Assembly: GCA_963281255.1 (NCBI GenBank)
Contig: OY725495.1
Coordinates: forward strand, 62,001 to 126,000
DNA: 64,000 bases
Direction of reading: 5' to 3'
DNA from: Aphrocallistes beatrix
Lineage: Eukaryota; Porifera; Hexactinellida; Sceptrulophora; Aphrocallistidae
Shown here: in pieces, positions 41,257-52,857 of the stretch
How positions within the stretch are numbered: the first letter of the stretch is position 1
Layout of the letters: every line of letters begins with the position of its first letter
Position numbers and translations under genes: made by a program
The notes under the pieces: generated by a model
The model's database searches: none
What the model was told of the DNA's origin: nothing
The model's input: only the letters and a program-made list of their open reading frames with translations

Positions 41257-43765
41257 TTAAATATCAAAGTAAACAATGTTAGACTTGAGGTAAATCTCTT
41301 GCAGGTCTTTGATGGCTTTCTTCTTACGATCAGTAGAACCTGTAATGACGTCTCTCTTGAGAATATCAGTGCTGTTCTGTAGCAGACTGACTATCTTATT
41401 GAAGGCTGGCCTCTCATCTTTAGCAGGATGCCAGCACTGCACCATCAGCTTGTAGATGTTTATTGGACAGTTAGCTGGTGAATTCATCATTTCTCCTTTA
41501 AGTACCTTTTGTGCTACCTAAACGGAAATGTTTAATCAAATATGTACTGAGGAAAGCGAAGCATGATTAAAGGTAAATACAAATATTGATAAGTGAACTT
41601 ACGATCTCATTTGCAACATTTTCCCAGGGAGGTCTACCGATCGACCATATCTCAAAAAGAGTTACGCCGTAACTGAACACGTCACTCTTCTCTGAGTATT
41701 TCTTGTAGAGAATAGCCTCTGGAGCAGTCCACTTCACAGGAATCAATCCCCCCTTTGACAAATAATATTCATCTTCGTCGCTCGCTCCTCGCGCAAGGCC
41801 GAAATCTCCAATCTTGCAAGATATGCTATGACTGATTAGGATGTTCCTCGCGGCTAAATCCCTGTGGACGTATTTCTTGCTAGCTAGATGCTCCATTCCG
41901 TTTGCTATCTCAGATGTGAAGCGAAGAAAGAGTTCTGCTAGCTTGTTCAATGGAATCGAATTTGAGTTATCAATCATGTCTAAAAAATCTGTCAGTCCTG
42001 TCCTCATCAGTTCTGTTACCATCATCATCGGTTTAACTATGGTAACTACTCCTAACAACTTGAGAATGTTCGGATGGTTGAACTGTCCTAGAATGGCTGC
42101 CTCTTGCAAGAGGGCGACATTGGATTCTCTATTGTTCCCTTTGATACTCTTGATGGCGACTGGGACCTCAGCTTTCTGAGACCTCCAAGCTCCATTATGT
42201 ACATAACCAAAGTTTCCTTCTCCTAGTAATTCTTTCCTCGTCAGTTCGTTAGGGTTTATTTCCCTGTATCTCTTCTGAGCCATCTGGGAATAAATTCCTA
42301 CCTCCGTATCCTCGGGTTTCCAGAATTCAGCATCATTCTGATAGATAAAGCAAGGCAATTCTGCGTTGAACTGGAGATAGATGTTCTCAACTTGCTGACA
42401 TTCATCTTTTCTGGCGTTCAAGTGACTATATTCTCTATCTTGGATTGACGGAACTATCATATCGCTCTGATGGACTACCTGATCGTAGATCTCTTCTTGT
42501 GGAGGCTCGAGGGATCGAATTGAGTGCAGAGCTTCCAGCTCAGATAGAACCTCCATGGGAACAAGTGGCACATACCTACTGCCCCTTCTCTGTGTGCTTA
42601 TGCTCATCACTCTGTGGATTGACGGTTCAGGGTTTGAATATTCTTGTTCTAAGTCAGGATCGGCAATTTCATAGTTTAGAGAAGTTCCATCTTGTTGTTC
42701 ATCCCTCTCATACCGAACTTTTCTCTTTCTAGATCTCCTAGTTATCAACACCACTGCCACCACACAAATTAATAGCAATATTATTATTACTGTGAAAGCA
42801 ATAATCCCTACGACTGCTCCTATCAGTATGGGCAAGAGCTTGGATATAGAACTCGATGGTGGTAAACTTGATGGAGGGTTCGATGAACTATTATTAGTGT
42901 TTGTGGTTGTTATGTTGTTAGGGATTATCGAAGGTGTTTCAGTAATGTTTTGTGGTAACATTATTGTAGTTCTCAGATTTCCTGTTTCTGATATTGGAGT
43001 AAAATTATTTATCGGACTTGATACTGTTGATCCAATCATTGTAGGGTTAGTAGAAGTTGGAGGTATTGGTGGAGGAAGTGTTGCGCAGTTTGATATTACA
43101 TTTTCTGACCCACAATCTCCAGATCCAACTCTGGGTGTAGAGGAGCATTCAAATAGAAACGTAGCAAGGTTACAATCATGATTGAAGAGCTCCAGAGCCG
43201 TATACTCACCGCTATTGGGATAACCAATCTCTTCTTTCATTCTTTTTTGAGCTTCTATAGTGTCACATACAATTGCATTGGTATTAAGGCTATTAATGCA
43301 CACTTGTCCCCATGCGTATGAACTACTTCCTATTTGTTGCAGCCTTATTACTCTGTTATCTTCTAGCACTCGTATTGAATTAATTGAGTAGTCAGTCTGA
43401 TCTAAGCAAAACATATTAATACCTGTTCCTCTTTCCATTCCTCCTCTACGCGTAATATCACAATCCTGAATGTTGTCGTCATCTTGGTCGCAGGTGATAT
43501 CAGCGATTGGTCCGACACTATTACTGTTTACTGTGTAATACCAGAATGCTGAATCTGAGTAGTCTTTACAGAATATACTTGCGCCGTTAAGATCTATATT
43601 AACTATATACCGCCACCTAATTCTATTATCTCGACCTTCAGGAATGGCAATTTGAATTCCCTCATTAGTTTTGCGCAAATCATATTCCGATTCCATTAGC
43701 ACTACATCTAGAATGCTCAAGAAGAAGCATCCTAGAAGTGCAATAATGCACCCACCATTCTTCAT
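41257..43765 (-). CDS. RTK-E: SRCR-type receptor tyrosine kinase
   Basis: Two exons (43765-41603, 41517-41257; 85-bp phase-0 intron), 807 residues. Signal peptide about 1-23; a first SRCR-like unit 30-121; a second, shortened unit 129-227 with YAWGQVC; stalk 228-310 rich in Pro/Thr/Asn; membrane helix 312-341; juxtamembrane with EIYDQVV, MIVPSIQDREY and LPCFIYQND; kinase with LLGEGNFGYV, K539, HRDLAARN (634), DFGLA (654), EYYLSKGG and WTAPEA. Subdomain IX reads SDVFSYG where relatives have SDVWSYG, shared with RTK-F. Ectodomain and 5' flank are nearly identical to RTK-F, whereas the membrane and juxtamembrane part is not. Confidence 0.92.
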
Positions 43766-44097
43766 AATAGCCTTTCTAAAAATTATTTAAAGTCACATTA
43801 ATTTCTTCGTATAAATACTACCCCTGAATGACTATTGATTATTTCATATCAAACGGTACCAGTCTTGTCACTAAATTTCCATTGACTCTCTTACCACTCA
43901 AGGAACTACTAGTCTGCATATAACATGTCTTTGGTTGCACAAATGGTCACAAGATTTTACGTTGTACTAACTCGGCAGTGTGGTTCCACACATAACCACT
44001 ATTTGCCTTTGTATTTCCAGTTTAATGAATTGATACAATTATGCTCAGACAGGATCAAAGTATACAATACACACAATAATTCATTAGTTTCAGTATT
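41257..44097 (-). repeat. Segmental duplication, RTK-E copy
   Basis: This stretch aligns with 46470-49290 through both exons, the intron and about 335 bp of 5' flank. In the flank, identity by eye is around 95% with a few single-base indels. Homology stops at ...TTTCAGTATTA in both copies. The central part coding membrane and juxtamembrane segments is much more diverged. Confidence 0.85.
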
Positions 44098-44522
44098 ACG
44101 TGCTACCAATGCAACATAATGGTAGAGATAAACTGACATTTTTCTATCAATTATTGACACAGCTTATCTATGTTAGCTGATTTGTGCAGACTAGCGGTTT
44201 AAAATGTCGAGGTAGACTTAGTTGCACAATTTATATGCTAACCAAAAAACAATGAATGATTTGTTGGTTATTAAATTTCAAGGAAACATTATGCAAGTCT
44301 GATCTAGCACAACTCACGTAACCCAGTCACCGAGATTAGCTGTGGTGAGCTAGAATAACTTCATGAATTGATTGCATTCCTTCCAATAGCTAATCTCTTA
44401 TTCATAGAAGTAGTAATGGCATGAAGCTACAAGTTTCTAATTACATCTAACAATAAATTAAATTCACACCGTATCAACTAGTTAGGATAAATGCTCTCTT
44501 CAAGCTCTGTCGAAAACCTCCA
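43766..44522. other. Intergenic region, RTK-E / kinase-less receptor
   Basis: 757 bp. The first about 335 bp duplicate the RTK-F upstream region, including a TATTTATA element at 43810-43817, 45 bp before the ATG. The rest is AT-rich without recognisable content. Confidence 0.55.
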
Positions 44523-45911
44523 TTAAACTTGAGGGGCCAGATTACGTCCGTTGTAGCCATATGTTACGTTGTAGCACTGTATACCTTCTGAAATATCTGG
44601 TAATGACCTGCCTGGATTGGGATGTGAGTGCGCATATAAAGTGCTATGCGGAATGTTATAAATTTGTTCAGGGTTTGTTTTATTCGTCTCAAAAGACCCT
44701 GAACTTTGTAGGTATATACTTTCCATTATTATTTTTTTCTTCTGACTGTGCTTTCTCTTTGTGCAAACAAATGCAATAACTCCTGCAGTAATCAGGACTG
44801 ATACTATTGTAGTAGCAGAGAGACAACTGATTATTAGTAAAAAATTTGGCCCATCGTTTGTACTTAATTTACTATTAGGAGTAGATGCTCGATTTGTTGG
44901 ATTAGACATTTCAATCAATGGACTAGATGTTTGAGTGGTTGGATTAGGTTTTTGAGTCGTTGGATTAGATGTTTGAGTAGTTGGATTGGATGTTTGAGTA
45001 GTTGGATTCGATGTTTGAGTAGTTGGATTCGATGTTTGAGTAGTTGGATTGGATGTTTGAGTAGTTGGATTCGATGTTTGAGTAGTTGGATTCGATGTTT
45101 GAGTAGTTGGATTCGATGTTTGAGTAGTTGGAATGGATGTTTGAGTAGTTGGTTTTGCTGTTTGAGTAGTTGGATTGGATGTTTGAGTAGTTGGAATGGA
45201 TGTTTGAGTAGTTGGAATGGATGTTTGAGTAGTTGGTTTTGCTGTTTGAGTAGTTGGATTGGATGTTTGAGTAGTTGGATTGGATGTTTGAGTAGTTGGA
45301 TTGGATGTTTGAGTAGTTGGAATGGATGTTTGAGTAGTTGGAATGGATGTTTGAGTAGTTGGTTTTGCTGTTTGAGTAGTTGGAATGGATGTTTGAGGAG
45401 TTGGAATGGATGTTTGAGTAGTTGGATTGGATGTTTGGGTAGTTGGATTGGATGTTTGAGTAGTTGGAGTGGATGTTGGAGCTGTTGAAGTGGATGTTTG
45501 AGTAGTTGGAATGAATGTTTGAGTTTGAGTAGTACTCAATCCTACATCATTCAAGCATACTACGTCTCCTACATACCTAATCCCAAAACTCGGGCGAATA
45601 ATTACACAGTGTAAAATATTTGTGTTTCCAGAGTTACAAACTATTCGAACCAATCTCCTTCTAAAATCAGACACTCTTTCAGAATGAGTTACCAAAGAAG
45701 AAGATTGATTTAATGTGCTGCAGACAGCTAAACCTTCTTTCATACCAAATCCATCACTATGCACATTGAACCAGTCGTATCCTCTACTGGTCAAATAGCG
45801 GACCTCTATGCCCATTTCCCCACGTCTAACCAGCTGGCAGGTTCCGAACAGCAGATTCTGATAAGCAACAAGCTCAGAAGCAAGAAGAATGCAGAATATT
45901 ATCATGAACAT
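44523..45911 (-). CDS. Kinase-less receptor with Thr-rich minisatellite stalk
   Basis: 462 residues in one exon, starting at the first in-frame ATG (45911); upstream codons contain none. Signal peptide about 1-17; one degenerate SRCR-like unit (about 25-125, with CSTLNQSS and VRIVCNSGN) like the first unit of the RTKs; a stalk of about 27 heptads of PTTQTSN/I/AK type; membrane helix near 340-365; and an 85-residue tail with no kinase. The tail carries tyrosines in ESIYLQS, EQIYNIP, STLYAHS and QCYNVTY. It sits between RTK-E and RTK-F in the same orientation. It reads as a family member that lost or never had a kinase, possibly acting as decoy or as substrate for the neighbouring kinases. Function is not shown. 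Confidence 0.82.
   Translation of the reverse strand: MFMIIFCILLASELVAYQNLLFGTCQLVRRGEMGIEVRYLTSRGYDWFNVHSDGFGMKEGLAVCSTLNQSSSLVTHSERVSDFRRRLVRIVCNSGNTNILHCVIIRPSFGIRYVGDVVCLNDVGLSTTQTQTFIPTTQTSTSTAPTSTPTTQTSNPTTQTSNPTTQTSIPTPQTSIPTTQTAKPTTQTSIPTTQTSIPTTQTSNPTTQTSNPTTQTSNPTTQTAKPTTQTSIPTTQTSIPTTQTSNPTTQTAKPTTQTSIPTTQTSNPTTQTSNPTTQTSNPTTQTSNPTTQTSNPTTQTSNPTTQTSNPTTQTSNPTTQKPNPTTQTSSPLIEMSNPTNRASTPNSKLSTNDGPNFLLIISCLSATTIVSVLITAGVIAFVCTKRKHSQKKKIIMESIYLQSSGSFETNKTNPEQIYNIPHSTLYAHSHPNPGRSLPDISEGIQCYNVTYGYNGRNLAPQV
44935..45530 (-). repeat. 21-bp coding minisatellite
   Basis: About 27 units of 21 bp (plus strand GATGTTTGAGTAGTTGGATT with variants), coding seven-residue PTTQTSN-type repeats. Runs of identical neighbouring units indicate recent slippage or unequal exchange. 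The frame is preserved throughout. Confidence 0.95.
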
Positions 45912-46469
45912 GCTTCGTATTTTGAAGAGTAGTTGAGATGAGCTGAAATGATCACTCACTCACCTCTTATATCTAACTATGACTTACCAGCATGACAGAT
46001 ATCATCTAATCTAATGAATTAGATCTCCAAGTATGGTAGCTGATAAACCAGATGATACCCTGTATCAATTTATAATTGATCGAATTACACATTAACTTTC
46101 ATCGCATTATTTTAATAATTACACCACACACATTAGTTCACTTCTTCTGAATCATCTACGTAATAATGATGACATTCATACTCCATAAATATCAATTACC
46201 ACTGTATTCAGTAATTCCCAGCATCACAACAGCGCAAGACGGATAGTAGAGGAAGGACGCTCCATGTACGATATCCTCTTATTTCCCAATACAGATAATG
46301 ATGTTACTGTGAAGATTGTGTTAGTATAATATCAAGATACAGCTTCAAATATAATATTGTTCTAACAATTATCATGAGTCATGGCTCAACTCTTGTGTAT
46401 TGTACATTCATTTTAAAACATTTATTCACTCAACTATGCTATTATATGTAAAAAACGATTGTAGTCTCA
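45912..46469. other. Intergenic region, kinase-less receptor / RTK-F
   Basis: 558 bp, AT-rich. Beyond the TATA element no gene, RNA or repeat is recognised. Confidence 0.45.
45966..45973 (-). promoter_or_regulatory. TATA element of kinase-less receptor
   Basis: GATATAAG on the minus strand, 55-62 bp before the ATG at 45911. Confidence 0.4.
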
Positions 46470-48955
46470 TCAAACATCAAAGTAAACAGTATCAGACTTG
46501 AGGTACATCTCCTGCAGGTCTTTGAAGGCTTTCCTCTTAAGATCAGCAGAACCTGTAGTAGCGTCTCTCTTGAGAATATCAGTGCTGTTCTGTAGCAGAC
46601 TGACTATCTTATTGAAGGCAGGTCTCTCATCTTTAGCAGGATGCCAGCACTGCACCATCAGCTTGTAGATATTTATTGGACAGTTAGCTGGTGGAGGCAT
46701 CATCTCACCTTTGAGTACCTTTTGTGCTACCTAAACGGATAGAGTCATATATTATCTAGAAGCAAAATATTTAGGATATATTTTGGCTCTACAAAGTTAG
46801 ATTAGATTAAACTTACATTTCTGTTTGGCACACCTTTCCATGGACGCTTTCCAATTGACCATATCTCAAAGAGAGTTACCCCGTAACTGAACACGTCACT
46901 CTTCTCTGAGTATTTCATGTAGAGGATAGCTTCCGGTGCTGTCCACTTCAAAGGTACCATTCCACCTTTTGACACATAATATACTTCTTCAACACCTACA
47001 CCCCGCGCAAGGCCGAAATCTCCAATCTTGCAGGATATACTATGACTAATCAGGATGTTCCTCGCGGCTAAATCCCTGTGAACGTATCTCTTGCGAGCTA
47101 GATGCTCCATTCCGTTTGCTATTTCTAGCGTAAAGCGAAGAAAGAATTCTTCCATCTTGTCCAATGGAATCGAATTTGAATTATCGATCATGTCTAAGAA
47201 ATCTGTCAGTCCTGTCCTCATCAACTCTGTTACCATCATCATCGGTTTAACTATGGTAACTACTCCTAACAACTTGAGAACGTTCGGATGGTTGAACTGA
47301 CCTAGAATGGCTGACTCTTGCAAAAGGCCGACACTGGAATCTATAGCGTCCCCTTTGATAGTTTTAATAGCGACAGGGACCTCAGCTTTTTGAGTCCTCC
47401 AAACTCCATTGTGTACACAACCGAACTTTCCACTTCCAATAATTTTGTCCATGATAATCTCTTCAGGGTTTATTTCCCGATATCTCTTCAAGGACATTTG
47501 TGTGTAAATTCCTGTCTCCGTATCCTCGGGCTCCCAGAACTCGGTGTCATTCTGGTAAATGAAGCAAGGATGTTGTGAGTTCTTATTTATTGGATTGTTT
47601 TTACTCAGATTTAAATACTCTCTATCTTGGAGTGAAGGGACTATCATACCAGACTGATGGACCACCTGATCATAGATTTTCTCTTTTGGCGGATTTAAAG
47701 TTTTATTGAAGTCCGTTCCCACGAGTTCCTCTAAAACTACCATAGGGGCCATAATTTCATACCCTTCACGACTTCTATCTGCTCTTTTACCAGTTACTCC
47801 ATCGATGTTCTGTTCTCCTGGGGGAAGAAATTCACCCATGGATTCTTGATCAAGGTTTTCATAGTCTATAGAAATTCTCTCTTGTCTCTCCTCTCTGTGA
47901 TACCGAACATTACTTTTTCTAGCTTTTCTCACTCTTAGAAATACGATGAAACCACTTAGTAGTAAAAAAGCTAGGAGTGTGAGTGGAATGCAGCTTGATA
48001 CTGATCCTATCAGTATGGGCAAGAGATTGGATATAGAACTCGATGGTGGTAAACTTGATGGAGTGTTCGTTGAAATATTATTAGTGTTTGTGGTTGTTAT
48101 GTTGTTATGAATTATCAAAGGCGTTTCAGTAATGTTTTGTGGCAACATTATTGTCGTTCTCAGATTTCTTGTTTCTAATATTTTCGTAAATTTATTTATC
48201 GGACTTGACACCGTTGATCCAATCATTGTAGGGTTATTAGTAGTTTGAGGTACTGGTGGAGGAAGTGTTGCGCAGTTTGGTATTACAGTTTCTGACCCAC
48301 AATCTCCAGATCCAACTCTGGGTGTAGAGGAGCATTCAGATAGAAGATTAGCAAGGTTACAATCATGATTGAAGAGCTCCAGAGCCTTATACTCACCGCT
48401 ATCGGGATAACCAATCTCTTCCTTCATTCTTTTTTGAGCTTCTATAGTGTCACATACAATTGCATTGGTATTAAGGCTATTAATGCACACTTGTCCCCAT
48501 GCGTATGAACTGCTTCCTCTTTGTTGCAGCCTTATTACTCTGTTATCTTCTAGCACTCGTATTGAATTAATTGAGTAGTTAGTCTGATCTAAGCAAAAAA
48601 TATTCAAACCTGTCCCTGTTTCCATTCCTCCTCTACGCGTAATATCACAATCCTGAATGTTGTCGTCATCTTGGTCGCAGGTGATATCCACGATTGGTCC
48701 GACACTATTACTGTTTACTGTGTAATACCAGAATGCTGAATCTGAGTAGTCTTTACAGAATATACTTGCGCCGTTAAGATCTATATTAACTATATAGCTC
48801 CACCTAAAAAGATTATTAATTGAACTGTCACGAATGACGATTTGAATTCCCTCATTAGTTTTACGCAAATCATATTCTGATTCCATTAGCACTACATCTA
48901 GAATACTCAAGAAGGAGCACACTAAAAGTGCAACAATGCACCCACCATTCTTCAT
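46470..48955 (-). CDS. RTK-F: SRCR-type receptor tyrosine kinase, sister of RTK-E
   Basis: Two exons (48955-46817, 46730-46470; 86-bp phase-0 intron), 799 residues. The signal peptide, both SRCR-like units and most of the stalk match RTK-E with few changes. From the membrane helix (about 312-340) through the juxtamembrane part the two proteins are very different in sequence, and similarity returns at KIYDQVV and the kinase. Catalytic residues are intact: K531, HRDLAARN (626), DFGLA (646), with VYYVSKGG in the activation loop. The glycine loop is IGSGKFGCV. The tail ends KAFKDLQEMYLKSD. Same promoter region as RTK-E, so similar expression and ligand but different coupling is a reasonable inference. 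Confidence 0.92.
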
Positions 48956-49290
48956 AATAGCCTTTCCAAATATTATTTAAAGTCACAGTAATTTCTTCGT
49001 ATAAATACTACCCCTGAATGACTATTGATTATTTCATATCAAAACGGTACCAGTCTCGTCACTAAATTTCCATTGACTCTCTTACCACTCAAGTAACTAT
49101 CAGTCTGCATATAACATGTCTTTGGTTGCACAAATAGTCACAATATTTTACGTTGTACTAACTCGGCAGTGTGGTTCCACACATAACCACTATTTGCCTT
49201 TGTATTTCTTTTTTAATGAATTGATACAATTATGCTCAGACAAGATCAAAGTACTATACACATACACTTTAATTCATTAGTTTCAGTATT
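46470..49290 (-). repeat. Segmental duplication, RTK-F copy
   Basis: Partner of 41257-44097. The upstream end of homology at 49290 coincides with the start of a candidate transposon fragment. Confidence 0.85.
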
Positions 49291-49840
49291 ACCCTGTTTA
49301 TAGAGCCTTTTTGACTCTCGGGTACGTCAATAGTTTATTTTGTGGGGGTGCATTTAAATATTGGTCATTATTCTGGTACACGGAGACCCTAATATTTGCT
49401 GAAATGGTAAGCGGTGTAAAAAGTTTGAGAATCACTGATTTAGTGCATACATAATCCTTTTGAAGGTAAACAATAAACATGTGGCTAACGCACTAGACTA
49501 TTCAGCATATATTTGTCTACATGTTTGTGGATATATACTCACGTATATATTATACTGTATTATAGTCATTCTGTTAATTGCGTGGTTGCATGCTGAGAAG
49601 TTGTTATGAGGAGTACGTGCACATAACCTGTCTAGAATTCAATTATCATTTTATTATCATAAACAATCACGCGACAACTACGTAGTTAATTGCATGTTTA
49701 TTGTGACGTCTGCACCTCACCCTTACTCTCTCTTGTATCCACTAATCTCTAAATGCTTTTTTTACAAAGCCAGTATTTTTATAAAAGTTCAGCTATGTCA
49801 GTAAATACAGAGGATTATTAATATCATATTTCACAATATA
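48956..49840. other. Intergenic region, RTK-F / RTK-G
   Basis: 885 bp: about 335 bp of duplicated RTK-E/F promoter (TATTTATA at 49000-49007), then a candidate hAT-like fragment (49291-49437), then AT-rich sequence with no gene seen. Confidence 0.6.
49291..49437 (-). mobile_element. Candidate non-autonomous hAT-like element
   Basis: Read on the minus strand, the element begins CAGTGATTCTCAAACTTTTT, which matches the terminal inverted repeat style of hAT transposons (CAGTGRTTCTCAAAC). The other end is not a clear inverted match and no 8-bp target duplication is evident, so it may be truncated or eroded. It contains TTTTGTGGGGGTGCA-like sequence also seen near 62230. No transposase is encoded. 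Confidence 0.4.
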
Positions 49841-52279
49841 CTAGACACTTGCTTTCAGATATTGAGTTGCATTTTTAGACTTCTTCACGAGATATTTGTG
49901 CTGCAGGTCTAAGAACATGTTCTTCTCGAGAACTGACACAGGGTTGCCCATCCCTCTCGACTCTCCTTTTGTAGGACCGCGATTCAGTAGTGAGTTATTC
50001 TCATCATCCTCTATTAGAGAGGCGATCTCTGTGAAAGAGGGTCTCTTCAGTTTGTCGATATTCCAGCAGCCTATCATTAGTTTGTAGATATTCCTGGGAC
50101 ACCCAGAAGGAGGGGGCATTACGATGCCCATCGTAATATTGTCGATAACCTAGAGAAATGAACCAAATTAATCATAGTATAGAATGTAGATTATGGTTAT
50201 TTTTACAATTTTATTCTTCGATACTATCCAAGAAATTAATTTAACATTTAGTCAAGGGGGGAAATTTATTTCTTGAATTTTATAGGAACTAACCTCTTGG
50301 GGCTGCAAATTAATCCAAGGGTCCTGTCCAACAGACCATATCTCATAAAGAGTGATCCCGTAGCTCCACACATCACTCTTCTCGGAGTACTTGTTGTAGC
50401 AGATTGCCTCTGGGGAGGTCCATCTGAAAGGGATCAATCCACCGGAAGACACATAATAATCATCCTCTATTCTCGCTCGACGTGCTAGGCCGAAGTCTCC
50501 GATTTTACATGACAGCGTGTGAGAAAGTAGTATGTTTCTAGCGGCCAAGTCTCGATGTACGTACAGTTTACTTGCTAAATGTTGCATTCCATTCGCTATG
50601 TCCAGAGAGAACTGGAGGAACAATGGAGCAAATCGATTAAAGTCGATATCCCCTGACATCGCGGTATGTACGAGGAATTCCTTCAAGCCCCTATTCAACA
50701 ACTCTGTTACCATCATGTGTGGGTGCGTCAGGGTCACTACCCCTATCAATTTTAGGACGTTTGGATGATCGAATTGACCCAAAATAGCGGCTTCCTTCAG
50801 GAAGTTGACATTCGATTCCTCATCTTCAAACTTCAAACCTTTGATCGCTACTGGAACTGGGTGTATGCAGTCAGGAGATTTCCATTTTCCACTGTACACA
50901 TAGCCAAAGTTCCCTTCACCTAATTTGTTCTCAAAAGTCAAGTTTGAATTTAAAATCTCACGAAACCCTCTCCGAGACATTTGTCCAAATATTCCTTTTA
51001 TGGTATCATGCGGATTCCAGAATTGTAAAGTTTTCTTATCAACAAAACAAGGACGTACAAAGCTCTCGCCGCTAACATATCCAGAAAACCTATCCTCAGG
51101 AAAACTGTCCACATCAGAACTGTTGTTCTGGAACCTCTCTTCCATCGTTGGAACGATGTTCCCCATTCCGTATATGAGTGGATCGTAATCCTCAGGGATG
51201 TCAAAAGATGTTTTGGACTCTTCCACGGTATCAGGGTTTACTCGCCGTAGAGTTCTGAAAATAATTTTATGCATTGGTTCTTCATTTCCGTTTGCAGCTG
51301 AGTTAGTGAAGACAATGTCAGGCATTTCGTAGTGGTTTGTGGGCATATTTATTTGCAAGCATTGAACATTTCCTCTTGGTTCGAAGTACTGACTGTTTAC
51401 TACTGAAATTGGTTTTGAACGTTTTTTAATGCAGATTATAACACCTGTGATGCTACCTAGCAAAGTAACGAAAAAGAGCAAACCAATTGCCACGACACCT
51501 CCTATAAGGAACCCCAGGGTGTCTATCTCATGCGGTACAGTGCTGTTGAATACGAGTTCAGGGTTCAAGCTGCTCACTGAAGGCACAACCGATGTACCTT
51601 CTCCGCCTAACATTTCACATTGCAGAGCGATCACGTTATTACCTATACAGCTAAATGAACTCACGGAAAAAGTGCATTCGTTGAAAGTAGAAGCATCTGA
51701 ACAACTGAACATTTGCAGTGCAGTCAGATCTGCATTGCCTACATGCAGCTCTCTCATTTCGCCCGACACCGCCTGGTCATAACCTAAGTTAATGCAGAAG
51801 AGGTCAGCAGTTGCACTGTCAAACCCTTCATTCATATTATCAGCACAAACATGCCCCCATACGTACCTCTGCCTTTGCAGCAAACGAACCAACACTCTGT
51901 CATCTTCCAGCTGCCCCGCGATCCTACCGACAGCACTTGAATCCTCTAAACAGGTGACATTAACAAATCGAAAGAATGGCATCATCCTCAAATCGCACTC
52001 TCTTATCCTCAAATGATCCCGGCTACAATCTATTCTGATCACATCTCTTGTCCGGAAAGAATTAGAAGTAAAAGAAACCAGAGCAGAGTTAGAGAGATCT
52101 CGACATGCTATTGCTGCTTCATCAAACTCAAACCCAATCTGTGCGACATAGTACCAATCAATTGGCCCAGTGGTTGGTAAGAACGCCACTTGTAACCCCT
52201 CAGGCCCTATCTTCAAATCGCCTACCTCCAAACTCCATGCACAACAGCACAGCGACAATATGATCATAAATCGCTCCAT
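49841..52279 (-). CDS. RTK-G: SRCR-type receptor tyrosine kinase
   Basis: Two exons (52279-50294, 50149-49841; 144-bp phase-0 intron, the longest of the array), 764 residues from the ATG at 52279. Another ATG at 52300 is in frame, but it lies only about 25 bp after the TATA box and would make a poorer signal peptide. Signal peptide about 1-16; SRCR-like units 20-111 and 117-223, the second with YVWGHVC; membrane helix about 256-284; juxtamembrane with PLIYGMGNIVPTMEER and RPCFVDKK; kinase with LGEGNFGYV, K480, HRDLAARN (575), DFGLA (595), DYYVSSGG and WTSPEA. The tail is about 20 residues longer than in relatives and contains MFLDLQHKY. All catalytic residues are kept. Confidence 0.9.
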
Positions 52280-52857
52280 TTGTTTAATTTCCTGATTCAT
52301 ACATTGGTTATGCTTTTGTTATTCCTATTTATACCTGTGATCAATCAATCCTGTTAGTATACAGATAGCGCCGCAATCTTTCCTACGTCTTCCTATCAAG
52401 CTTTCACCCTGAGCGAATCTTTCTCTGGAAACATTAATTATCCCTCTGCAATAATGTTATTGTCATAGCATTTAAGGACTGTATGATTTGTTGCTATTTA
52501 ATCTGGGTTAAGTAACTTTTAATAAAAATTCAATCGAATTTAATTTAAGCGATACTCTAACCTTGATTAATGTTGACTTCATGCAATCTCCCGTTATCCA
52601 AATCATTTCTTTTATGATAGTGGGGTTGGATTTAAAAGGTTCGCTGATTGTCGATCACAGTACCTTATACTTCCATGTGTTTCCTCTCAAAGTAGTTCGG
52701 TACTCGCGCAATAAAACCTGATTGCACATCATCTCGATATTACGAGAAGACACTGAGATTGTGTCAGCAAATTTGCCTCTTTTCTCAGACAACACCTAAT
52801 ATGCTCTTATCACAAATAAATCATTCCATCATACATACATATATACATATATTAGTG
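52280..52857. other. Intergenic region, RTK-G / RTK-H
   Basis: 578 bp, AT-rich, with a CATA/ATAC simple-sequence patch near 52831-52853. No gene seen. Confidence 0.45.
52325..52334 (-). promoter_or_regulatory. TATA box of RTK-G
   Basis: GTATAAATAG on the minus strand, 46-55 bp before the ATG at 52279. It supports that start over the ATG at 52300, which would fall at the expected transcription start. Confidence 0.6.

Noticed and set aside
44931..45488. Open frame coding repeated SSWIGCL-type units
   Set aside because: Antisense of the 21-bp minisatellite; any 21-bp repeat is open in several frames.
49298..49480. 60-codon open frame in the hAT-like fragment
   Set aside because: Too short, no similarity to a transposase, and overlapping the terminal repeat.
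52280..52300. Upstream in-frame ATG of RTK-G at 52300
   Set aside because: It falls about 25 bp from the TATA box, at the expected transcription start, and weakens the signal peptide; 52279 was preferred.
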